Part shown: piece by piece, positions 55,259-62,123 of the stretch | How positions within the stretch are numbered: position 1 is the stretch's first letter | Layout of the letters: each line of letters starts with the position of its first letter | NCBI GenBank assembly: GCA_963774745.1 | Contig: CAVZGE010000002.1 | Location: 496,001 to 560,000, forward strand | Reading direction: 5' to 3' | Origin: Prado023 sp963774745 | GTDB taxonomy: Bacteria > Actinomycetota > Actinomycetes > S36-B12 > CAIYMF01 | DNA length: 64,000 nucleotides | The notes under the pieces: generated by a model | What the model saw: the letters and a program-made list of their open reading frames with translations, nothing else | Database searches by the model: none | What the model was told of the DNA's origin: nothing | Program-made: the position numbers and the translations under genes

Positions 55259-56080
55259 ATGACCGCAACCGCCCCGATGCCCGTGGACGACCCCACCGCT
55301 GCCGCCGCCCAGGCGGCCCAGGAGCTCGCCGAGCTCACCGGTGCCCCGACCCATGACCTTGCCCTCGTCCTCGGCTCGGGATGGCTGCCGGCCGTCGACC
55401 TGCTCGGGGAGACCCTGGCCGAGTTCCCCTCGACCGACCTGCACGGGTTCGCCCCGCCCGCGGTCGCCGGACACGCGGGCAGGATCCGCAGCGTCGCCAC
55501 GCCATCGGGCGGCCGGGCGCTGGTGTTCCTCGGGCGAACGCACTTCTACGAGGGCCGTGGGGTGGAGGCGGTGGTGCACGGGGTGCGCACCGCGGCAGCG
55601 GCCGGATGCCGCACGATCGTGCTCACCAACGGCTGTGGCGGGCTGAACCCCGACTGGACCCCCGGAACCCCCGTCCTGATCAGCGATCACATCAACATGA
55701 CCGGCGCATCCCCCCTGCGCGGGGCCACGTTCATCGACCTGACCGACCTGTACTCCGCCCGGCTGCGCGCCCTCTGCAAGGAGATCGACCCGACCCTGGC
55801 CGAGGGCGTGTACCTGCAGTTCCGTGGCCCCCAGTACGAGACGCCCGCGGAGGTGCGGATGGCCGGTGTCCTGGGCGCCGACCTGGTCGGGATGTCCACC
55901 ACCCTGGAGGCGATCGCCGCACGTGAGGCCGGCATGGAGATCCTCGGGCTGTCGCTGGTGACCAACCTGGCCGCCGGGATGACCGGGGAGGCGCTCAACC
56001 ACGAGGAGGTGCTCGAGGCCGGGAAGATGGCCGCCGAGCGCATGGGCGGCCTGCTCGCGACCGTGGTGGGCCGGCTGTGA
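55259..56080 (+). CDS. Purine-nucleoside phosphorylase
   Basis: 273 residues of the trimeric PNP/MTAP family. It splits inosine, guanosine and deoxy forms to base and (deoxy)ribose 1-phosphate. LALVLGSGWLP carries the phosphate-binding Ser, VFLGRTHFYEGRG the His loop, TNGCGGLNPDWTPG is near the centre, and YLQFRGPQYETPAEVRM with GADLVGMSTTLEAIAAREAG give the purine pocket, including the Glu and Met. The stop overlaps the start of the phosphosugar mutase (GTGA), so the ribose 1-phosphate is handed to the coupled enzyme. Confidence 0.94.
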   Translation: MTATAPMPVDDPTAAAAQAAQELAELTGAPTHDLALVLGSGWLPAVDLLGETLAEFPSTDLHGFAPPAVAGHAGRIRSVATPSGGRALVFLGRTHFYEGRGVEAVVHGVRTAAAAGCRTIVLTNGCGGLNPDWTPGTPVLISDHINMTGASPLRGATFIDLTDLYSARLRALCKEIDPTLAEGVYLQFRGPQYETPAEVRMAGVLGADLVGMSTTLEAIAAREAGMEILGLSLVTNLAAGMTGEALNHEEVLEAGKMAAERMGGLLATVVGRL

Positions 56081-57771
56081 CCGCCGTCGACCACCTCCTG
56101 CTCCAGCGGGCCGCAGCGTGGGCGGACGCCGACCCGGACCCGGCGACCGCCGCCGAGCTGAACGACCGCATCACCTCCGCCGAGGCGGGTGACCCGGGCG
56201 CCGCCGACGAGATCGCCGATGCCTTCTCCGGAACCCTGCAGTTCGGCACGGCCGGCCTGCGGGGCAAGCTCGGCCCCGGACCCAACCGGATGAACCGGGT
56301 CGTGGTCTCGCGGGCCGCGGCCGGACTGGCCCAGTACCTGCTGGACCAGGGCGAGGGCGGGACCCCGGTGGTCATCGGCTTCGACGCCCGCCACAACTCC
56401 GACGTCTTCGCCCGCGACACCGCCGAGATCCTCGCCGGCGCGGGGTTCCGGGCCATGGTCTGCCCCAGGCCGTTGCCCACACCGGTGCTCGCCGGGGCGG
56501 TCCTCACCTACGGGGCGTCTGCGGGTGTGGTGGTCACCGCCTCGCACAATCCCCCGCAGGACAACGGCTACAAGGTCTACCTCGGCGACGGCTCGCAGAT
56601 CGTGCCCCCGGCCGACGCCGGGATCGCCGCGTGCATCGAGGCTGTCGGGGCCGTGGCCGACATCCCGCGCAGCGATGACTACTCGACCCTCGACGAGGCC
56701 GTGGTCGACAGCTACCTGGCGCGGGTGTGCGGGCTGGCCCTGCCCGGGGGGCCCCGGGACGTCTCGGTGGCCTACACCGCCATGCACGGTGTCGGCAGCC
56801 CGCTGATGCGTGCGGCGCTGACGGGTGCCGGGTTCCCCGCCCCCCTTGCCGTGGTGGCCCAGGACGAGCCGGACCCGGACTTCCCCACGGTGTCGTTCCC
56901 GAACCCGGAGGAGCCCGGGGCGATGGACCTGGCCATGGACCTCGCCGACGGTGCGCACGTCGACCTGGTGCTGGCCAACGACCCGGATGCCGATCGGTGC
57001 GCCGTCGGGATCCCCCTGGCCGGGGGCGGGTTCCGGATGCTCACCGGTGACGAGGTCGGCGCGCTGCTCGGCTGGTGGATCCTGCAGCGCGGGCAGCGCT
57101 CCGGTGCCCCGGTGACCGGGACCTACGCGAACTCCATCGTCAGCTCGCAGCTGCTCGCAGCCATCGCGCGCGACGCCGGCCTGGGCTTCCGCGAGACCCT
57201 CACGGGGTTCAAGTGGATCTCCCGGGCGGCCGACGACCTCGCCTTCGGCTACGAGGAGGCCCTGGGCTACTGCGTCGACCCGATGGGCGTGCGCGACAAG
57301 GACGGCATCTCGGCCGGCCTGCTGGTCACCGAGATGGCCGCCGCCCTCAAGGCCGAGGGTCGCGGCGTGCCCGACGTCCTCGACGACCTCGCCGCCGCGC
57401 ACGGGGTGCACGCGACCAGCCAGGTCTCCCTGCGGTTCACCGACCTGTCGGCGATCCCGGCGCTGATGGCCGCGCTCCGGGCCGAGCCGCCCACCGGGTT
57501 CGGCGGGCTGGACGTGGTCGAGTCGATCGACCTGGAGACGGGCTCGGCCGAGCTGCCGCCCACCGATGGGCTGAAGTACATGCTGGGCGGCGCTGCCGGC
57601 ATCGACGGGGCGCGGGTGATCATCCGGCCGAGTGGGACCGAGCCGAAGATCAAGGCGTACCTCGAGGTCCGGGCCCCGGTGGGGGCCGACGGGGTCGCGA
57701 GCGCCCGTTCGGTGGCCGGTGAGCGATTGGCTGCCGTGGCGCAGGACGTCCGGGAGCGGCTCACGTCGTAG
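56077..57771 (+). CDS. Phosphosugar mutase (PGM2/phosphopentomutase-like alpha-D-phosphohexomutase)
   Basis: 564 residues of the alpha-D-phosphohexomutase superfamily. The N-terminal LQFGTAGLRGKLGPGPNRMN, the phosphoserine loop VVVTASHNPPQDNGYKVY (Ser 156), the Mg loop LANDPDADRCAVG, the sugar loop FGYEEALGYCVD and the phosphate-binding RPSGTEPKIKAY are all in order. This subgroup contains PGM2/PGM2L1 and actinobacterial PmmB. Being coupled to the nucleoside phosphorylase, it most likely acts as the phosphopentomutase that turns ribose 1-phosphate into ribose 5-phosphate. A true DeoB is not present in the window. Confidence 0.88.
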   Translation: MTAVDHLLLQRAAAWADADPDPATAAELNDRITSAEAGDPGAADEIADAFSGTLQFGTAGLRGKLGPGPNRMNRVVVSRAAAGLAQYLLDQGEGGTPVVIGFDARHNSDVFARDTAEILAGAGFRAMVCPRPLPTPVLAGAVLTYGASAGVVVTASHNPPQDNGYKVYLGDGSQIVPPADAGIAACIEAVGAVADIPRSDDYSTLDEAVVDSYLARVCGLALPGGPRDVSVAYTAMHGVGSPLMRAALTGAGFPAPLAVVAQDEPDPDFPTVSFPNPEEPGAMDLAMDLADGAHVDLVLANDPDADRCAVGIPLAGGGFRMLTGDEVGALLGWWILQRGQRSGAPVTGTYANSIVSSQLLAAIARDAGLGFRETLTGFKWISRAADDLAFGYEEALGYCVDPMGVRDKDGISAGLLVTEMAAALKAEGRGVPDVLDDLAAAHGVHATSQVSLRFTDLSAIPALMAALRAEPPTGFGGLDVVESIDLETGSAELPPTDGLKYMLGGAAGIDGARVIIRPSGTEPKIKAYLEVRAPVGADGVASARSVAGERLAAVAQDVRERLTS

Positions 57772-57854
57772 GGCGCGAGGACGCCCGGTGAGCCGACGGT
57801 CACCTGCCTGCCCGACCCGGTCCCTCGGGAGTAGCCTGCGCCCGGGAGGTGCCC

Positions 57855-58631
57855 ATGGAGGACACGAAGCAGGTACCCAACATCGGTCGCGGGGTGCTCC
57901 AGGCGATCTTCGCGGTGTTCCTCGGGCTGATGATCACGGCGGTCGTCGGGGTCGGGGTGTACACGTTCCACCCGAATCCCGGGGAGGAGTCCCAGGAGCA
58001 GATCCAGGCGCTCTACGACGAGCGGGCGGCGATCGACGGCTGCAACACCCCGACGCCCGAGCAGTGCCGGACCTGGGACCAGCTCACGACGGCGGAGAAG
58101 GCCCGCACGAAGGCCATCGACGCGCAGGTCACCACCCTCCAGCGAGCGTCGGAGGAGAGCTCCAGCCGGTGGCGGATGAGCACCAGCGTGATCCTCATCG
58201 TCCTGGCCACCATCCTCATGGCCGTGGCGCTGGCCCTCGGCGACTCGGTTGCGGTCCTGAGCAACGGCATCCTGCTGGGCGGCCTGTTCACGATGCTCTA
58301 CGGGGTCGGCTGGGGGCTGGCGTCGGGGAACTCGATCACCCGGTTCCTGGTGCTCGTCGTGGCGCTCGTGGTGTCGCTGGTGCTGGGGTACCTGAAGTTC
58401 GTGCGGGGTCGGCGCCAGGCGTCGGAAGGTGAGCCCGGGGCGGGCCGGGCAGGCGGGGCCGCCGTGCTGGATCCCGGGGTGGGGGACTCGCCGGCGCAGG
58501 TGGCGGCGCTGGCCGAGCGGGTGGCTGCGCTGGAGCGTCGGCTGGCGGCCGCGGCGGCAGGACTCGGTGGGGTGGGTGGTCAGGACGACCAGGGGCCCGG
58601 GCGGGGCGCTACTGGCACGGACGCCTCATGA
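57855..58631 (+). CDS. Membrane protein of unknown function
   Basis: 258 residues. TM1 (about 14-37) is followed by an extracytoplasmic stretch of about 75 residues with one Cys pair (DGCNTPTPEQCRTW) and a helical ARTKAIDAQVTTLQRASEES segment. Three TM segments (about 115-135, 140-158 and 165-185) come next. The cytoplasmic tail is Gly/Ala-rich with a short coiled-coil-like VAALAERVAALERRLAAAAA. GGGAGG precedes ATG 57855. The last 23 nt overlap the 3' end of the convergent cyclotransferase gene. No family recognised. Confidence 0.75.
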   Translation: MEDTKQVPNIGRGVLQAIFAVFLGLMITAVVGVGVYTFHPNPGEESQEQIQALYDERAAIDGCNTPTPEQCRTWDQLTTAEKARTKAIDAQVTTLQRASEESSSRWRMSTSVILIVLATILMAVALALGDSVAVLSNGILLGGLFTMLYGVGWGLASGNSITRFLVLVVALVVSLVLGYLKFVRGRRQASEGEPGAGRAGGAAVLDPGVGDSPAQVAALAERVAALERRLAAAAAGLGGVGGQDDQGPGRGATGTDAS

Positions 58632-59049
58632 GGTCCACGACGTAGTCGTCGGGTGCGCCCGCGGACCGGGCGGCATCGGCGATGATCCCGAGGTAGCGCG
58701 CCGAGGGCAGGCCCCCCTCATAGGAGTCGACCACGTAGAGCCAGGCCATCTCGTCGCCGTCGAGGGTCTCGACCCGCACGTGCAGCTTGCGATGGATCCC
58801 GAGGTCGGAACCCTCCCAGCGGTCGAGCAGCGGCTCGTCCTCCGGGGCGATGTCGTAGAGCATCACGAAGACGCTGTGCCCCGGATCCTCCACGACGGTT
58901 GCCAGGGCGCCGTCCCACCCCAGGTCCTCGCCACCGAAGGTCAGCCTCCAGTCGATGAGCCACCCGGGGCCGAAGACGGGCGAATGCGGGGCCCTCTCGA
59001 GCATCTGCCGGGGGTCGAGGTTCGACCCGTACGCCGCGTAGAGGACCAC
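58609..59049 (-). CDS. Gamma-glutamylcyclotransferase-like protein
   Basis: 146 residues of the GGCT/AIG2-like fold, which releases 5-oxoproline from gamma-glutamyl peptides in known members. The defining loop YAAYGSNLDPRQM is at the N-terminus, FGPGWLIDWRLTFGG follows, the region near LLDRWEGSDLG holds the probable catalytic acid, and WLYVVDSYEGGLPSARYL closes the core. GTG 59049 is preceded by TACCCT with a 7-nt gap. The substrate is not known. Confidence 0.85.
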   Translation of the reverse strand: MVLYAAYGSNLDPRQMLERAPHSPVFGPGWLIDWRLTFGGEDLGWDGALATVVEDPGHSVFVMLYDIAPEDEPLLDRWEGSDLGIHRKLHVRVETLDGDEMAWLYVVDSYEGGLPSARYLGIIADAARSAGAPDDYVVDLMRRPCQ

Positions 59050-59104
59050 GTCGCACAGGGTAGTGGTGCCGCTGGCCCGATCGGAAGATCCGCAGTGGCC
59101 GGAG

Positions 59105-59662
59105 TCACTGCGGGGTCACTGCCGGTTCGCCGGGCAGGCAGGAGTACACGACCAGGTCGTGACGGCCGTCTGCGCGTACCTGCGCCCCCCGCGCCACCCC
59201 CTCGCGCACGAACCCCGCGCGCTCCAGCGAGCGCTGCTCGGCGACGTTGGCCACGTCCGTGGATGCCTCGACGCGGTGGATCCCACTGCGGTGCAGCGCA
59301 ACGGCCAGCAGCGACTGGGCCACCGCCCCGATGCCCCGCCCGCGAGCGGCCGGATGCAGCGCCACCCCGATGCTGATCGCCCGGGATCCGAGGTTGGGCC
59401 CGTTCAGCTCGCTGTGCCAGCTCATGTCGCCGACCGGGATCCAGGGCTCGTCGGCCTCCGCCGCCGGGCGGATCTCGACCATCGCCCGGTCGTGGCTGTC
59501 CTCCTCGAAGCGGATGTCGAACGTGCCCCAGTCGTCGTACTCGCTCGACGAGTCCGGTCGGGGCTCGCCGTCGACGATCCTGCGCAGGCGCACGAGGTCC
59601 CCGCAGGGGGCAGGTGCCTGGATCGGCAGCGTGACGCTGGGCAGGGGCGGCTCGACGGCCAT
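59105..59662 (-). CDS. GNAT-family N-acetyltransferase
   Basis: 185 residues. The acetyl-CoA loop is SIGVALHPAARGRGIGAVAQSLLAVAL (motif A with RGRGIG), followed by HRVEASTDVANVAEQRSLERAGFVREG, the RimJ-type motif B. The N-terminal 45 residues hold the variable substrate part. ATG 59662 has GGAGG 6 nt upstream. It resembles GNATs that modify small molecules or protein N-termini, and the acceptor is unknown. Confidence 0.9.
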   Translation of the reverse strand: MAVEPPLPSVTLPIQAPAPCGDLVRLRRIVDGEPRPDSSSEYDDWGTFDIRFEEDSHDRAMVEIRPAAEADEPWIPVGDMSWHSELNGPNLGSRAISIGVALHPAARGRGIGAVAQSLLAVALHRSGIHRVEASTDVANVAEQRSLERAGFVREGVARGAQVRADGRHDLVVYSCLPGEPAVTPQ

Positions 59663-59834
59663 GGATCCTCCGATCATTCGGGGTGCAGCGGGCGGCACCG
59701 GCGACTGCGCCGCGCCTCCCGGACGGGTGCGGCACCCGCCGATCCGACGTGGGTGCTGGTGGGACCGATCCTGTCACGGCAGGCCCGTGCCGCCCCGGCG
59801 CGCGCGGGGCGCCGCATGCGCGATGATCGGCGCC

Positions 59835-61211
59835 ATGACTTCGGTGGTGATCGTCGGCGGCGGCCCGGGCGGGTACGAGGCGGCCCTGGTCGCCGCGCAG
59901 ATGGGGGCAGGGGTCACGCTGATCGACTCGGACGGGATCGGCGGATCCGCGGTGCTCACCGACTGCGTGCCGAGCAAGGCCCTGCTGGCCGTCGCCGAGG
60001 CCGCGACGCAGGTGCGCGGCAGCCAGGCGCTGGGGATCACCGGCGCGGCCGATGCCGTGGGTGTCGACCTGGCGGCGGTGAACGCGCGCATCCGCGGGCT
60101 CGCCGCCGCGCAGAGCCAGGACACCGCCGGCCGGTGCCTGCGTGCCGGGGTCCGCCTGGTGGCGGGTCGGGGACGCCTCGACGGGCCGGGTGTCGTGACC
60201 GCCGAGCTCGCGGCCGGCGGCAGCGAGCGGATCGCGGCCGACGCGGTCCTGCTGGCCACGGGCGCCCGGCCCCGGGTCATGGACGATGCCCGTCCCGACG
60301 GTCGGCGGATCCTCACCTGGGAGCAGGTCTACTCCCTGGACCGGGTGCCCGAGCGGCTCGTCGTGGTCGGGTCCGGGGTCACCGGCGCGGAGTTCGCGTG
60401 TGCCTACCAGGCGCTCGGCTCGCAGGTCGTGCTGGTCTCCAGCCGGGAGCACGTGCTCCCCGGCGAGGATCCTGATGCCGCCCAGGTGCTGGAGGACGTG
60501 TTCGAGCGCCGCGGGATGACGGTGCTGCGCCGATCCCGGGCCGCGTCGGCCGTCCGGACGGCCGACGGCGTGCTGGTCACGCTGGCCGACGGGCGCACCG
60601 TGGTGGGCTCGCACTGCCTGATGGCGGTGGGCTCGGTGCCGAACACCGAGGACCTCGGCCTGGTCGACGCCGGCGTCCGCACGACCGCCTCGGGCCACGT
60701 GGAGGTGGACCGGGTGTCGCGCACGTCGGCCCGCGGGGTCTACGCGGCCGGTGACTGCACGGGCGTGCTGCTGCTGGCCTCCGTCGCGGCCATGCAGGGC
60801 CGCATCGCCATGTGGCACGCGCTGGGCGGTGCGGTGGCCCCGCTGGACCTGCGCACGGTCAGCTCCAACGTCTTCACCGATCCGGAGATCGCCACTGTCG
60901 GGTACACCCAGGCCGACGTCGACGCCGGCCGGGTGAACGCCGAGGTGGTGACACTGCCCCTGGCGACCAACGCCCGGGCCAAGATGCAGGGCATCACCGA
61001 CGGGTTCGTGAAGGTCATCTGCCGCCGCGGGACGCGGATCGTGATCGGCGGCGTGGTGGTCGCCCCGCACGCCTCCGAACTCATCTTCGGGCTCGCGCTG
61101 GCCGTCGAGCAGCGGCTGACCGTCGACCAGGTGGCGGCCACCTTCACGGTGTACCCGTCGATGACCGGTTCCATCGCCGAGGCAGCCCGACAGCTGCGCG
61201 CGTTCGACTGA
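59835..61211 (+). CDS. NAD(P)H-quinone dehydrogenase, LpdA-like flavoprotein
   Basis: 458 residues of the pyridine nucleotide-disulfide oxidoreductase family. FAD loop VVIVGGGPGGYEAALVA, NAD(P) loop LVVVGSGVTGAEFACAYQALG, and GVYAAGDCTG before the dimerisation domain. The redox motif reads GGSAVLTDCVPSK: only Cys 44 is present where lipoamide dehydrogenases have CxxxxC. The usual C-terminal His-Glu dyad is also replaced by VYPSMTGSIAEA. Both changes match mycobacterial LpdA (Rv3303c-type) quinone reductases rather than true lipoamide dehydrogenases. GATGAT lies 7 nt before the ATG. Confidence 0.85.
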   Translation: MTSVVIVGGGPGGYEAALVAAQMGAGVTLIDSDGIGGSAVLTDCVPSKALLAVAEAATQVRGSQALGITGAADAVGVDLAAVNARIRGLAAAQSQDTAGRCLRAGVRLVAGRGRLDGPGVVTAELAAGGSERIAADAVLLATGARPRVMDDARPDGRRILTWEQVYSLDRVPERLVVVGSGVTGAEFACAYQALGSQVVLVSSREHVLPGEDPDAAQVLEDVFERRGMTVLRRSRAASAVRTADGVLVTLADGRTVVGSHCLMAVGSVPNTEDLGLVDAGVRTTASGHVEVDRVSRTSARGVYAAGDCTGVLLLASVAAMQGRIAMWHALGGAVAPLDLRTVSSNVFTDPEIATVGYTQADVDAGRVNAEVVTLPLATNARAKMQGITDGFVKVICRRGTRIVIGGVVVAPHASELIFGLALAVEQRLTVDQVAATFTVYPSMTGSIAEAARQLRAFD

Positions 61212-61220
61212 GGGAGGACC

Positions 61221-62057
61221 ATGATCACCGACGGTGCGCCCGGCAGCCCGGGGCCTGCGATGCCTGGGCGCCCGGGGGCGGGCCTGGGCCTGGCAACTGC
61301 CCCCAACCTGCGCGACATCGGAGGATGGTCGACGCGCGCCGGGGGGCGGGTGGTCACGGGGGCGCTCTACCGCTCCACCGACCTGTCGCGACTGGCAGGG
61401 GCCGATGTCGTGGCGCTCGGCGACCTGGGGATCCGGTCGGTGTTCGACCTGCGGACCGCCGGCGAGCGCGCCGCGGCCCCCGACCTGCTGCCCGAGGGCG
61501 CCGACTACCGAGCCCTCGACGTGCTGGCCGACTCGACGATGGCGGTCCCGGCGAGCCTCATGGCGCTCCTGGCCGATCCCCCGGCGGCCAGCATCGCGTT
61601 GGCCGGGAGCACGGTGCCGGACCTCTTCGATGCGGCCTACCGGGAGATCGTCGCACTGCCCAGTGCCCGTGCCAGCTACCGCGCACTGTTCGCCGACCTC
61701 GCCGCGCCCACCCGGCGCCCGGCACTCGTCCACTGCACGACGGGCAAGGACCGCACAGGGTGGGCGGTCGCGGCGCTGTTGATGCTGCTCGGGGTCCCCG
61801 ACGAGGAGGTCATGGCCGAGTACCTGATCACCAACGACCTGCTGCTGCCCGCCCTGCGCCCGGTGTTCGACCAGTTCCGGGCCGCCGGCGGTGATCCCGC
61901 GGTCCTCGTGCCCGTCTTCGGCGTCGATCCGGCGTACCTCTCGGCCGGTCTCGATGAGATGACCGGCAGGTTCGGGTCCATCGAGGGCTACTTCTCCGTC
62001 GGCCTGGGCCTGGACACCGCCACGATCGACGCACTGCGCGCAGCCCTCGTCGCGTAG
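61221..62057 (+). CDS. Tyrosine-protein phosphatase (PtpB-like)
   Basis: 278 residues. The active-site loop VHCTTGKDRTGWAVAALL (Cys 172, Arg 178) is the CX5R(T/S) motif, with the extra Lys-Asp typical of PtpB/SidI-type bacterial phosphatases that act on phosphotyrosine and often phosphoinositides. The N-terminal NLRDIGGWSTRAGGRVVTGALYRSTDLSRL is the family signature. It starts 9 nt after the LpdA-like gene with GGGAGG upstream, so the two are cotranscribed. Confidence 0.93.
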   Translation: MITDGAPGSPGPAMPGRPGAGLGLATAPNLRDIGGWSTRAGGRVVTGALYRSTDLSRLAGADVVALGDLGIRSVFDLRTAGERAAAPDLLPEGADYRALDVLADSTMAVPASLMALLADPPAASIALAGSTVPDLFDAAYREIVALPSARASYRALFADLAAPTRRPALVHCTTGKDRTGWAVAALLMLLGVPDEEVMAEYLITNDLLLPALRPVFDQFRAAGGDPAVLVPVFGVDPAYLSAGLDEMTGRFGSIEGYFSVGLGLDTATIDALRAALVA

Positions 62058-62123
62058 GCCGCACGACCCACGGCGCGAGGCGTCCGCACGCGGGAGGCAA
62101 TAGCCTCGGCGCAGGAGGTCACC

